From Micrasema longulum (Eukaryota > Arthropoda > Insecta > Trichoptera > Brachycentridae): DNA of 64,000 nucleotides. This document shows positions 43,011 through 55,045 of the stretch, one piece after another. The stretch is from NCBI GenBank assembly GCA_022494885.1, contig JAGVSM010003697.1:1-64000 (forward strand), given 5' to 3'. The notes under the pieces were generated by a model that worked only from the letters and a program-made list of their open reading frames with translations, was not told the origin of the DNA and did not search any database. The first letter of the stretch is position 1; the number at the start of each line of letters is the position of its first letter. A program made the position numbers and the translations under genes.

Positions 43011-44127
43011 ATCTCCGCTCAGATGTCAGATTATATTCTAGTTTCGGGATATATAAAAAGTTAAAACAATAACATGAAATATTGTAAACCCAAATTTAAA
43101 CGACTGTAATTTATATTTTAACATCAAAGAAAAAATAAAAGATTAATGGTAAGTTCAATTTAAATTTTATTTCACACACAAAAATGCGGTGGGTCCGCAA
43201 TAAAACAGATACGCCAGTTGAAAACTGGTATGCTGGTGGAGGCAGAGAAGTGCGAGTGACGTATTGCACGCCCTTAAAAAAATACATTGGGTACCGCGTG
43301 CATAGACAATAATTTACTATCGTCACTCTACTTTCTGGCTCTCCTTACACTGGTATCGCCAAAAACCTAATCCGAATGTGAATTACGATGTTATTTATTA
43401 GGTGCCAACATTTGACATATACCTGGGTCCTATGCAAATCAAACTATAATTAATTAACTTATGTAAAGTATTCTAACATGTCCGGAACATACTTGGAAAG
43501 TTTCGTATTTTATTTATGGCAACGTATTTTCTTGTACGCCGTTGAAAATTTTCCTACTTTTCTCGGGGCGAAAACGACTTATTCAGATTTTCATGACTCT
43601 TCTTTTTACCTTGTGGCAGCCTGTTAAATCATCCCGCTCACTTTGACCACGTTTTGTCGCCGAAACAGTATTATAGTAACTATATTTATTAGAACCAGGC
43701 ACTTTAGAGTCTGAAATACTTTACCCGATGTATTTCCTTATCCCTGAAAGCTTTGGTGAAAGTCATCTTGTGTTTGAATCACAGCCAAGTATTATATTTA
43801 AAATAGAACCACAACATTGTATTCCTTTTACATGTATAATTTCAGCAATTAGTTCTGTATTTACAAAACTTGTGCTTATGTGTGGTTTTATTTCAAAAAC
43901 AATTCTAGACTCAGTAATTAGTAATAAAGTTCTTCTAAACTTTTACCCAATATTTTTTACGTTCTTGTTTGACGCATATAAACAAATGTATTTTTTTCAC
44001 GATTTATAATCATCCACTGCTATGAATACACGACTATAACTTTTTATTTTGTATAATGATTTTTCCTAATGCGCAAATTGAGTTTTTTTTAACTGTAAAT
44101 TTTATGCTCTGTGTCTAGGTGGATGAA
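43011..44127. other. Unassigned, mostly single-copy sequence
   Basis: No repeat recognised. A 93-codon frame at 43728-44009 (plus) shows no domain. 43440-43680 is moderately GC-rich and could be host sequence. Confidence 0.35.
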
Positions 44128-44403
44128 GAATACAGTTCTGTAAGTGAAAAAGAACCAGATTGAAATAAGTCCACCGCGTAGTGTGGTTATTGGTGCGTTG
44201 GCTTACCATGTTTATGGTCCTAGGTTCTATTCCTAGGAGGGTGGACATGAAATATTGATTGTGGTTCTACGCTAAATTATTTCATTGTTCTTGGACTGGC
44301 TCCTGAAACGTGGACTGATCACTTTACCTTTCGAGTAACCAAAATGATCCAGATATACTGCGGTGACATATGCACCACTGGGTGTGATTAGGGAAATGAT
44401 GGA
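44128..44403 (+). repeat. SINE family A2, with shortened upstream extension
   Basis: Upstream of the head, ACAGTTCTGT and AAAGAACCAGA match the extension of the other A2 copies. Head with GTTATTGGTGCGTTGGC and GGTTCTATTCCTAGG, body with TGGACTGGCTCCTGAAACG, 3' end GGGAAATGATGG. Confidence 0.75.
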
Positions 44404-45186
44404 ACTTTGCAAACTTAATCCTACATCTTGCAATAATGCCATTCACAAACAAATGGTGGTATTACGTAGTATATACGGACCTTGTACGGAAATACGGGGC
44501 TTTTTTAAATAGTATATTTTAAAAATAAAAGTATTTTTCCTAAGCTTGAACGATATTTTAATGAAATATTAAAAATCACTAGGGCGATGTCGCGAGACTC
44601 CCATTCACAAATAAATAGTTATATTAACGAAGTACGTAAATGCCACTCTTATTTATGTTACAACAAACGTACGTAGTCGTGACCCACAGAACTATGGAGA
44701 TTGCTTATTTTTTTTAAAATAGATATTTTTTAAATGAGTAAAAATATAATAGACCTCATCTGGCTTTACAAAATCCTTCGTTACTGTTAGTCCCTCATTA
44801 GCAACATAAATTTACATGCTAATAAATGACTACTTAATCCTGATATTTTCAGATGTGAGCACTTTTCCTCGAATACCAAATATATTATTATGATCCCCTC
44901 TCGCATGTGCGGGCGGTAATTTTTTTTTTTGTAATTCGTAAAATAAATCAAAAAAATATTTAATATCTATGGTTTGATTTCATGGTTTTTTTATTAAGTA
45001 ATTTTTACCTACGATTTTTATTGCTTTTATTCATTTTTTGTTTTTAAATTATCATAACTTGAGTTTTTTTTCTTCAAGGAGAATGCTTTTTAAGCTTATG
45101 TAATTATTTTGAAACCTTTCGCATCAATATCGATCCGTTTTAAAGCATAATAATTTTATTATTCTAAGATCTTGTTTAAAAATAGC
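44404..45186. other. AT-rich unassigned sequence
   Basis: No gene or repeat recognised. Confidence 0.4.
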
Positions 45187-45867
45187 TATTTTGCATATTT
45201 ATTTATTTTAAAGAAACAAACAGTCGACAATGATATAGTAACATTAAAAAAATTCAGTTTAAAGACAGACCAGCAAAGTTTCTAAATAAAAATCATTCAT
45301 ATTATTAAATTGTGTTACAACAAAAAGGTGTGTTTGTATGAGAGTAAGTGTTTAAGTGTAAATTAAGTAGTAAGTGGGATCGTATCGCAGCCAGAAATAA
45401 TGAGTCGTAATTTATTTTTAAATAAATTAAGGGGCATGTAAAATATATCAATAGATGAAAAAAAAAAAAGCATTATAGTTAGAGCAAGAACGATAGAGGA
45501 AAGAGTGTTGTGCATAGTTAGTGCTACAGACTGGCAGATGGAACAAATACTTATTTCTTGTCACGCGAAAGGGGACATGAAGATTAATTTTGGAGAGTAG
45601 ATTTAAAGGGTCTACTTTATGTTTTAATAATTTATGTAAATAGCATAATTCAGATACAGTGCGTCTATTTTCAAGGGTAAAAAATCCATTTTGTTTGGCA
45701 GATTGGCTGTAAGTGCAAAGCGTTTTGTTGTTTTTATAATCTAGGTATTTAAAAAATTTTCGTTGAACATTTTTAATCCTTTCTATGTTTGTTACGTATT
45801 GTGGGCTCCACACAACGGATGCAAACTCCAAATTACTGCGTACAAAAGTGATGTATAAAGTTCGGAC
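45187..45867 (-). pseudogene. Jockey-like LINE ORF2 C-terminal region
   Basis: The minus-strand frame 45831-45448 is open for 127 codons. It reads MEFASVVWSPQYVTNIERI, NVQRKFFKYLDYKNNK, FTLENRRTVSELCYLHKLL, INLHVPFRVTRNKYLF and HSFLYRSCSNYN. L/MEFASVVWSP..IERIxxVQRKF is the signature just after the RT domain of Jockey-type LINEs. Upstream codons to about 45867 (VRTLYITFVRSN) belong to the same frame. The end is truncated or altered in a poly-A run near 45460. RT catalytic and endonuclease parts are missing. One of the better preserved LINE pieces here. Confidence 0.85.
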
Positions 45868-46779
45868 ATTTTACACTTTTCTGTTTATAAATTTGTGTAA
45901 ACCTCACAGTTTTACGCCGGCTGGTTTTGAAGTTACTGCTTGATTGTCGGGTCTTACACAATACTTAATTTAATGTTACACACGTCACTCATATTACAAA
46001 GCATTGAGAGAAAAGCAGTTATTCTGAAGTAAAAAGATAAATAGTAGCCTCTGACTCCGTTGCAACGTATTATTTTAATACTCGTACTTTTCGGTTTTGT
46101 AGTTAGTAATTTCCTGCCTCAACTAGGTAAGCCGAGCCTGTTTCTAGGTGAGAATGTATTTATCCATTGAAACCTGTAAATATGTATTCATAATAATCCG
46201 CATAGGTAATGTGATGGATAGGTACTTCCGCCCTCTGCAGAAATATAACTATCCCCGTGTTTGTCGTTTCACGGGGCGCCATGTTACCCCTGCGGCGCCA
46301 GGGACCTTATTACGGAACGCAATTCAAGCTACAAATAAAACTACTCTTACAAACGAATAATTTAATTAACTTAATATGAAACCTGCTCTAAACGATAGAT
46401 ACAAAATATAAAAAATATTTTTCGTACCACTATACTTATACAGATTCGTTTTTTTTATATCTTTTCTAATGAGTAAGTTTGGTGCTACTCTAGAAAAATG
46501 TTCTCTTTGACGTAATAAACGTTTTAACGTAACTTCTGTAAATTAAAAAAATGTTTTTAAAAAAGTAAAAATTTATACCTTAATATTCGAATTACTCTGA
46601 CGTCACATTATTTCAGTCTTGATTCGGGATAATATATATATATTTTTCTATACAGGTACAATAAAATTAAATACAACGAAAAATAATTAAAGCTATGCCA
46701 AATGATTTGATTTTCCCTGTTTCTTATTTACTGCGTTATCTTTATTTTTTATTATTATTTTTTTACCTATGTATTTCAA
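45868..46779. other. Unassigned sequence with weak hammerhead-like motif
   Basis: At 45915-45950 the minus strand reads CCCGACAATCAAGCAG..CTTCAAAACCAGCCGG, a decayed relative of the motif at 2632-2672. A frame at 46148-46360 covers a GC-rich patch (46210-46320) without recognised domain. Confidence 0.35.
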
Positions 46780-46965
46780 GTATAATTAAAGGCAAACCTA
46801 TAATATAGTACACTGTATAATAAAACTGTGTAATATATAAAAATATACATTGTTCTTGTATTATTTCATAATTTTGTGATAGAACACTGCTATGTTTAAT
46901 GTATTTACTTATTTATATTTATAAAAGGCATTTGTGCCGTGTACACTAATAAAATAAAAAAAACA
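46780..46965 (+). repeat. LINE 3' tail
   Basis: Ends AAAAGGCATTTGTGCCGTGT (hairpin GGCA..TGCC) then AATAAAATAAAAAAAAC. Same 3' design as 33070-33120 and 33255-33300. Confidence 0.6.
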
Positions 46966-47960
46966 TAAAAAACGATGAGTTAAGAAATAGTAGTCATTAT
47001 GAAGTCATCCTGCGTCATCTTTTAACAAAGTTCCATTTTTCAAACCCCCGCGATATTTTTTTCTAGAGACGTCACCCAGCGTCATCCTTTTTATAAATCT
47101 TAACAAAAACCATAACAAAAAACGTCAATTAGTACATTGAAATGTAAAAAAGCATATTTTGTCTTAGTTTCGATTGTACAATATATATTTTTAAATGCAC
47201 TAAGCATCCTCATACAAAGAGTTCGTTTTATTTGTTACTTAAATTATTTTCTATAATAAGGTCCCTGGTTAACCCTTTCCTCCCGCTCATTTGTCGAGGG
47301 TTGTTTTGAATTCCATAAATGGTTCACTGGAGGGCGTATATTATAACCCTTTCCGTACCCTGCAGCGTTTGTCATTCCTGTCCTGTCTGAACGGGTGAAC
47401 GACTTGTCCCGTTTTTAGTTCAGGGTACTCCGTGCCCCAACCTGGCGCTTTCATTATAATCTAGATTTTAAAATGAAGTTTTCTTAAATGATTACCATGC
47501 AATGAGTTAAAATCGTACAGGTTCCACGACATAAAGTACGTAAATGTGCAATAATGAGCAACATACATTATAAATAAAACGGCTTTATCTGGTCTATCGA
47601 AAATACAATTGAATTTAGCCGCTACCTCCTTGAGAAAGTCATCATTTTAAATAATAATGTATTTATATAATTTTAATCTTATTTTATGTGCTCTAATAAT
47701 AATATCGTATGTATACTTATATTATTTCACTGACAATAAGTTTAATTTATAATTTATATATTTAAAGCTTTATTATGTTATTAATTTCTATGATATTGCT
47801 GAGTAGGTATCAACCATCTTTTTTTTTTTAAATTTATATGTATAAGTATGTTTAATTTTTTTGTTATATCAACGTTTCAACATAGAAACATTTTTGCACC
47901 TTGCAGTAAAAATATTTGTATTTGTCTACCTTGATTAAATTTATTTTATAATAAATTCAC
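46966..47960. other. Unassigned sequence
   Basis: At 47269-47280, TTAACCCTTTCC resembles a piggyBac-type end and AACCCTTTCC recurs at 47345-47354, but no partner terminus was found. The rest is AT-rich without features. Confidence 0.35.
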
Positions 47961-48985
47961 CAGGAAAAGAAAAATTCTTAATTTTCATTACAAACTAAAC
48001 AATAATGTACTAATGAGAAAGCACGAAATTAAAGATCTTGGGATTGTTTTAGACTCAAAACTACTTTTTGAATCGCATATTAATAAAATTACCTCCAAAG
48101 CATTGAGCATGTTAGGTTTCATAATTCGAATGAGTAAACACTTTGATAATCCAAAGGCCCTAATTTCATTTATTATACGTTTGTCAGAAGCTATTTGGAA
48201 TACGCATCTCAGATATGGAATCCTCAGTATGCTATATATATAACAAGAATAGAAAATATGTAAAACAAATGTATAACGTACCTAAAATACAAAACCGGTA
48301 TTTCTTTTGTATCAACTCTCACTGCCTACACCTACCATGGAATCACTTCTCTACAATACCGCAGAGTGTATGCGGACCAACTACTGCTTTACAAAATTAT
48401 GGCAGGAATAGTTGACTGTACAGAACTACTTAGTTAAATAACAATACATGTGCCAGCCAGGGTTTGTAGACGGTACCACCTGTTTTATGTGCCAATAAGT
48501 AAAACATAATATTTAAAAAATGCTTTTTTTCGTATGACTTTTTCAGTGTACAATACGAAATTGAAAGATATAGATTACACAAATATCACTCTGTCAGATT
48601 TCAAATTAACACTAAAAATGCAGTATGTAACTTGGTAGACATTATATTAATAAATATGTACATCTCCCTTCTCCTCCTAATCCTTTTTTTACGCATCCTT
48701 GTCCTAATCCCGCCCAATTTACAATAACTTACTGTTCTTAAAAAAAATAAAAAAATTCTTTGATTATTGAAAAATATTTACGAGTACATGAAAATAACAT
48801 TTTTATTTGTATAATCTTATATGTATTTATTTAACATGTAATATATTTTCTTAACTAACTTTGTATACTTTGTGGAAATATGTTTTCAGTTCTGAGTTTA
48901 TACACTATAGGTATCTGTTTGTTTACTATAAATATGTAGGTCGAACTGTTGATTTCCCAAATAAAATAAAATAAATAAATAACAT
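47961..48985 (+). pseudogene. Jockey-like LINE ORF2 remnant with tail
   Basis: Frame 48013-48243 reads IKDLGIVLDSKLLFESHIN and SKALSMLGFIIRMSKHF; after frame changes come ITRIENM-, RRVYADQLLLYKIMAGIVD- and RVCRRYHLF-like stretches to about 48600. The 3' UTR ends AATAAAATAAAATAAATAAAT. The same family as 31826-33120 by motif order. Several stops and at least two frameshifts; no RT core. Confidence 0.8.
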
Positions 48986-49462
48986 TGCTGTAAATGTAAA
49001 AATAGATCCGTCATTTAGTTATTTTTTATGCTCTAAATAATATAAAATTTATGCATTATAATTTTCGCAACTACCCATCCCTTTTGTTCTACTAGATACA
49101 ATTTGAGTATTTTGTTAATCATAGTATCGAGTTTTTTTGTTTGATTTTATAATACTCCGCTTGGGTTTGATTTCTTTTCAAAAATAAAACGTAAAACGTG
49201 AGCTGACAACCCACCCGCGCTCCCCTAAACAAGAACTTCACATAATATGTGTAAACGAAGCTTTATCACGAGCGCTGTGCTTTCAAGTATCAAACGTCGT
49301 TATTATGTTTATAATGCATTTTTATGGGAGCCGGTCGCAGGGCACTTGGGAGAAAACGATTATTATTTTACCCTAAATAGCCGATGTTAAAAAAATATTC
49401 ATGGCAGACATGTTGCAAATACTCTGTTTTATCCTAATATTTATAAAACATATTTAAAATCG

Positions 49463-49625
49463 GGTTGTGGTCCCGTGGCTAGTGTCTCGGACTCACGGCT
49501 CAAAGGTCCGTGGTTCGAATCCCACTCTACCCCAACTTGATTCCCATTTTCTAATAGTGAGTTATTTACAACTCGTTGAAAATGGCCCTCAAAATCAAAT
49601 ATTTGGGTATATCATAAACTATCAG
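49463..49625 (+). repeat. tRNA-derived SINE, family C (copy 3)
   Basis: GGGTTGTGGTCCCGTGGCTA (A box region), GGTTCGAATCCCACTCTACC (B box), then ATAGTGAGTTATTTACAACT and AAATATTTGGGTATATCATA. The most readable copy of family C. Confidence 0.88.
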
Positions 49626-49845
49626 CTGTGCAAACTTTTTGATACGCTTTGTATAAAACCAATCATACGTTTCTAAACAAATGATTAAACTAGCTATCTA
49701 AATGCTACTCAAATGTACCCAAATATTTATTTTTAAATCCGAACATAGTATTAAATGATAAAGGTTTTGCAAATAAGCTATAAATTTAATTATTGGTAAG
49801 CTATCCAAAATAAAAAACGTAGTGTTGGATTAAATTCTATTTTTA

Positions 49846-49981
49846 TTTTTTAAATAATATACAACAGTAGACAGTTGACGTGTTTCGTCTTGTCAGGGTT
49901 TTGTTAATGTTTTTTTTTATTGTTTCGAGTTTCATAATGTCCTAACAAGACGAAACGCTGCACATTGTTTATTTAAAAAAT
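49846..49981. repeat. Inverted repeat with GAAAC motif
   Basis: ACGTGTTTCGTCTTGTCAGG (49878-49897) returns inverted as CCTAACAAGACGAAACGCTG (49941-49960), with matching AT-rich outer parts. Spacer about 43 bp. Confidence 0.6.
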
Positions 49982-50019
49982 GAAAATTGGATTAAATCCA
50001 ATAATGTATTTTTATTTTC

Positions 50020-50340
50020 GATACCTTACCAATAATAAACGCGCATTTGCGGTCGCAGGCCCTATGGCATGGAATGCTCTCCCAGCAGAGGTGCGAGGCT
50101 GTGAAAGTGAAGTGATGTTTCGGAAAAAACTTAAAACCCACTTGTTCTCTAAATCATTTGAATAAATCCGTAGCACGTGACAACAAAATAAATTATTTTA
50201 ATTAAATTGCAAATTTAAAAGCTTCAATTAAATTAACTTAACAATAGAATCACCATGTAAAGCGCCCTTGAGGTATTTTATTACGAAATGGCGCTATATA
50301 AGTTATCCATAATTAATTAATTAATTAATTAATAAAAACG
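50020..50340 (+). pseudogene. LINE C-terminus with L2/CR1-like 3' end
   Basis: Frame 49980-50165 ends with RAFAVAGPMAWNALPAEVRG and FRKKLKTHLFSKSFE, the C-terminal signature of many ORF2 proteins (AVAGPxxWNxLP..F+xxLKTHLF). The 3' UTR carries AAGCGCCCTTGAGGTATTTT and GGCGCTATATAAGT followed by (AATT)n, a 3' end I associate with L2/CR1-type elements. All upstream RT sequence is absent. Confidence 0.75.
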
Positions 50341-50446
50341 GAATTCCACTAACTAACTGCATTCACAATAAATATCAATTTAATATATTTGAAAGTAGTG
50401 ATGTAATGTGCAACCATTAGCCTAAAATTTAAAAAAAACATTACAG

Positions 50447-50523
50447 TATGATTATTATTTGTAAACACGGCCCATTCTAATGCAAGTATTTTGGAACGAG
50501 CTGTGTTTGCAAATAATCTCGTA
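50447..50523. ncRNA. Candidate pre-miRNA-like hairpin
   Basis: ATTATTTGTAAACACGGCCC pairs with GAGCTGTGTTTGCAAATAAT, and pairing continues on both sides with G-U wobbles: about 30 bp of stem and a loop of about 9 nt. Size and shape suit a microRNA precursor, but a small MITE remnant would look the same. No known miRNA recognised. Confidence 0.3.
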
Positions 50524-50547
50524 CCTTCATATGTAGGTTAATTAGTT

Positions 50548-50752
50548 TTTAAAAAAAAAATGCTTTTTTTAGAGACAAAATATTTGCGTTCTTATGATTT
50601 ACCCAAATATTTAAATTTTAGGGGGCCATTTTCAACGAGTTGTAAATAACTCACTGTTAGAAAATAGGAACCAAGTTGTGGTAGAGCGGGGTACGAACCT
50701 CGGACCTTAGATCCATAAGTCCGCAACACTAGCCACATGACTACAACCCGGT
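50548..50752 (-). repeat. tRNA-derived SINE, family C (copy 4)
   Basis: Tail complement near 50548, TATTTGCGTTCTTATGATTT, ACGAGTTGTAAATAACTCAC, and head with GGTACGAACCTCGGACC and ACACTAGCCACATGAC. The B box is mutated. Confidence 0.83.
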
Positions 50753-51544
50753 GCTTAAAAAATATTTTCATTATTAAAGAGTAGTTATAGAAGTATTTAT
50801 TTACATTTATTTTAATTCGTATCGGTTTCGGATAGGTTACAATTTTTAAACAAAATTGTATCCTTTTAATAATATTTTATTAATTTTACAATTAATTTCG
50901 TTCGCGCAGTCGTTGTAATACGATAAATGAATCAACAGAGGATTTCAGTTAAAAGCGCACTCAAAAGAGAGTATGTATGCTCTAGCGGCGAATTTCGCGT
51001 TTGGTTAAGTTTTGCGTAGGTAGAAAATATTCGCTTAGCGATTACGCTAAATTCATGGCACAATGAGCAAGCTTAAGCCACCCGGGCACTCCCTTGCCTC
51101 TTGGACTGAAATAGTACGTAGTTAAATAATATGTGTAATGTAATTAAAAGCGTCCTATTGCTTCCATGTATATAGGCTTATCCATTGTTTACTCGCATCC
51201 TAATCATCCGCTGAGGGACCTTCGTATTCTGGGTAAGAAATAAAGGTGTACTGGCTCTTGTGAGGGTACGTTCTCAGCCATTAATACTCATGATTTAGAG
51301 TAGAAATTTAGACCATACCAAGCGTATGATCGCCAGTTAACCACCAATTTATTCCAATACTTTGGTTGGCCAACTATCGACACGATGGTCTGCCTATTTG
51401 ACACTAGGTATTGAGTAATAACATAACATCAATGACCACATCTAACTCCTACCATTCATTTAAAGTAAATTCGAGTTGTGTTTGGCGAATAGTAAATTGA
51501 AACATGGGTTATTTATTTATTAATAAAACGGAGAATGTATTTAT
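50753..51544. other. Unassigned sequence
   Basis: No gene or repeat recognised; slightly GC-richer between 50900 and 51330. Confidence 0.4.
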
Positions 51545-51675
51545 TATTTTTTTTCCATTATAAACTAAGATTAATAATAAAATAATGTGACCTCACTGGG
51601 GTTACCCGTGCTGAGGACACTTAACAATATACTTTTAAAAAATATATATTTACATGTGAGAATGAACAAACAAGC
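51545..51675 (-). repeat. LINE 3' UTR, unit L-e (copy 2)
   Basis: AATGTGACCTCACTGGGGTT, CGTGCTGAGGACACTTAACA and GAGAATGAACAAAC as in 30665-30810. Confidence 0.7.
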
Positions 51676-51738
51676 CTTAATATACAGAGATACTTAGCAA
51701 AATGTTCAGATAGTTTTAAACACAACGTATTCAATATG

Positions 51739-51865
51739 TTTCTTTTTTGGGTGATACCTGGGTGGTAAACTGAGTGCTTACCCTAAATATGGCTCCTGCA
51801 ATGGTAGCCGAAACGTCGGAACAAATCCAACACACACGGTATCACCCAAAAAAGAAACATATTAA
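51739..51865 (+). repeat. Hairpin with hammerhead-like GAAAC motif
   Basis: TTTCTTTTTTGGGTGATACC at the left returns inverted as GGTATCACCCAAAAAAGAAA at the right. Inside, GGCT..AGCC is a short stem followed by GAAACGTCGG (51791-51820). The flanking CUGANGA position reads CTAAATA. Resembles ends of Penelope-like elements, but no RT is present. Confidence 0.4.
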
Positions 51866-52583
51866 TAACAGTGACCGTGAAAACCTTCGCACCCACTACG
51901 TATTCAAGTTTATATTTAATTTATGTACATCTACAATATTTTTATTATAAAACGTACAATAAAATAACAAAAACTTTACATTAACTATACATTTGTGGAG
52001 CAGTTTATTCAATATTGGTTTGGGCGAATGAGACAATCCATTTTATTTCTACCCAGCTCCACTATTTATATTTTAGTATCATTTTTGAACATTTTGTCAT
52101 TTCGAATAGTTTCAACAGACAGTAGAAGTAGGTTATAGATTTTAATTGCATAATACTCAAAATCCCTTTATCCGAAAGTGGTATTTGTATGTATTTGTTT
52201 AAGTTGTCTTTGAGTTAAGGATCTAGTGATTGTATTATTTGTATGTGATGTGTTGTTGGGGTTATGTCTTTCATTTGAGTAAGAATAGTTTTTGAATCTG
52301 TAAGCGAGTATAATCCTATTAATTACTAATTATAATTATCGCAAATATTATTACGCTGTCTATGCGAATCGGATTAAAATAAAAATTTATTAGAAAATGG
52401 TCAATAGTAAAGTTGTCGGTGTATGTGTCCAGGTACAGTTTCGATGTAGAAACTAATGATTTAACTATGCATTATTTGGATGCCCCTGAGAACCAAACGT
52501 CAACCTCATTGCTTTTAAACGTCTTTATATTCTAATGCTTATTATATACTTCCGATTATACTGCGTTGTAGTTCTTTATAATA
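51866..52583. other. AT-rich unassigned sequence
   Basis: No gene or repeat recognised. Confidence 0.4.
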
Positions 52584-53865
52584 GGTGGCGCAAAAGTAAT
52601 CACCCTATCCGAAGATGCCATAACTTTTGCAAATAGCGACAAATGTCAGTTCTGCTTTGACATTTGTGAAGTAAACAGATACAAAATACACGTTAACAAG
52701 ATACGAAGCGCCATACTCCTCAAGAACATGGAAAAATTGTTACGATTTTTTTGCGGAATAATTCGTCGGTGGTATTGGCGCAGCGAGAATTTAGGCGCAG
52801 ATTTCCCGGTCGTCCGACACCAACTGGCAAACACTATGGCGTTTAGCCACTCGCCTAGAAGAGTATGGGACATCGCGAGATGTTGCCAGATCTGGCCGGA
52901 ATATCGTGGCTGTGGCTGAAGATGTCGCAGAGGACCTCGAAGTATCGACCAGATGACGTGCCACGCAATTGGGCATCAATCGGCGGTCTTTACAGAGAAT
53001 TATGGTAAAATATATGAAGAGGTTCCCTATAACAAAGTGCAAATAGTGCATCAGCTGCTAACCGTTGACGGCTAAGCGCGTGTAACCTACGTTTAAGCCA
53101 TCTTAAATCCCGACCACGAGGATGACAACTTTTTATCGAAAATCATCACGAGCGACGAGGCCCATTTCCATCTCTATGAATTAGCAGAATTATCGCATCT
53201 GGGGCACTAAAAATCCGCGTATAACACACAAAGAGCCATTACACCCGCTCAAAATTACTGCATGATGTGGTGTTTACGCTGGGGGCGTCATCGGGCCCAA
53301 TTTTTTCAAAAACGCCGCGGGCCCAAACGACTACTGTGGACGGCGAGCGCTACAGAGCCATGCTTGACGACCTTTTCCTTCCTCAATTAGATGAATTGGG
53401 GTTGGAGAACATGCGGTTCCAACAAGATTGAGCAACGGCGCATACTTCACTAGCCACAACCTTTATTCTAAGGGCTGCATTTTCGGGTAGCCTTATCTCT
53501 CGGTTTGGTGATTTACACTGGCTGGCAAGATCGCCCGATTTAACCATTCCAGTCTTCTTTTTGTGGGGTTTCTTGAAGTCACGAGTATATGTCAACAAGC
53601 TTCAGACTATTGAAGCTCTCAAAGAGAACATCCGTCTAGAATGCGAGTATCTATCGCCAGAAGTTCTGGAAAGATTGACGGAAAATGCCAAAAATCGGGT
53701 CCTCATGGTCTTCAATTTTGGCGGCGGCTGAAATCATTTTCTCGACTTGATGGAAAAAAAAAATTAAGACATCAAATAAACACAATTCAAAAGCGGAACC
53801 AATTTTTTTCATTAATTAATAAAATTACAGCCAAAGAACATCGGGGGACAACTTTTGTGCCCTCG
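52584..53865 (+). mobile_element. Mariner-like DNA transposon, decayed
   Basis: The left end GGTGGCGCAAAAGTAATCAC and the complement of the right end, GAGGGCACAAAAGTTGTCC, are diverged terminal inverted repeats. The 1.28-kb length is right for a mariner-like element. Contains a broken transposase on the plus strand. TA is present on the left flank; the right flank is unclear. Confidence 0.78.
52690..53735 (+). pseudogene. Mariner-like transposase pseudogene
   Basis: Would be a DDD/E transposase. Across frames one reads a basic N-terminal part with GRPTPTGKHY-like residues (52800-52840), KIITSDEAHFHL (first Asp, about 53145), WGTKNPR and ITAWCGV-like residues, GERYRAMLDDLFLPQL, MRFQQD*ATAHTS (second Asp, stop following), then WPARSPDLT (third Asp) and FFLWGFLKSRVYV. 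About 36 residues separate the second and third Asp. Many stops and frameshifts make it long dead. It belongs to the insect mariner-like group with FFLWG after the third Asp; subfamily not decided. Confidence 0.8.
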
Positions 53866-54779
53866 TGAAAATTGCACAAGACATGTTTTTTTCCCTAATT
53901 TTTAAAATATTTTATCTTTTATGCCTAGCTGCTATGATACTAAACTTATTCATAAATTAACTATGTTGGTAGTTCGATTTTCCTTCAGCGAATTGTAAAT
54001 TAATCTGAATATCTTTATATTTGATAGGAAAATTCAAAGCGGCTTTAGTTTGATAAACAATTTACTATATTTCCAATATGTTTTACAAACATTTGGCAGA
54101 AACGCCGTTGTGTTCGCTATTCTGTATTACGAGTAGATAAAGATACTGTCTCATACGTTAAAACTAAACCAAAAATATGCTTCGTTATTTCCTTCCGCTT
54201 GAATGTTGTCACTTGTGTCTGATAATATATTATTGTATTAAAGTTATCCGTTAAGGCGCCTTAGCGAAATTCCGTCGTATTATTCGCCCTTTCTATTTTC
54301 CGGTAAAAAATATTTGACTTTGCGTTTTTCGTCTAATTCTTCAAAGCATTTCATTTTCTCTTTTGTACCCCAGTAAATGGATGGCGGTAGCAAAAGTTTG
54401 CAGGCGGCATGTGACTCCGCCCTACCGGGTCTTTATTATTCCGTAATGTGGTCATATTTTATTTCGAAAATAATACAACAGACCAATTCGTTAAATAATG
54501 TCTTTACCTGTAAACAACCGTTGGATTATAGGAATTATAGCCGCGGACAATAATTATACCAGTTATTCTTATCTCGGTGTACTCAATTTCAATTATTACA
54601 AAACCATTCAACACTCGTAAAATTATTCGAATGAGAAATTCATCTTCTCGTATTATGTAAATGCTAACATTAGAGCAAGTGTTTATTTGTTAGCTAGCTA
54701 AAATAAAATATTAAAAATAATAACAAAACTACGTAAACATATATTTTCTACTAATATGTAATGATTTTATTTTTTTTTA
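53866..54779. other. Unassigned, partly unique sequence
   Basis: No repeat or gene recognised. 54230-54600 is less AT-rich than average. Confidence 0.4.
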
Positions 54780-55045
54780 AATTCTCTTCTTAATTCATTT
54801 TTAATTTTTGCTCCTCTCTTTGTGTAAAATGCATTTCTGTCTTCATATTTAAAAATGCACCTCTGTTCTTTCTACTTTTATACTAATTATGTAAAGATGA
54901 TATTTTTGATATTTTTCTTTTTCTTCTAAAAATCATTTATATATTTTTTGCTACTTCTTTGTAAAATTTATGTCTGTCTTTATTTGTATATATGTATGTA
55001 AAAACATGTAAAAGCCTAAAAGGCGTTTAAATAAATATATAAATC
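54780..55045 (+). repeat. LINE 3' tail
   Basis: Ends GTAAAAGCCTAAAAGGCGTT (hairpin GCCT..AGGC) and AAATAAATATATAAAT, the same architecture as the other LINE tails. Confidence 0.55.
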
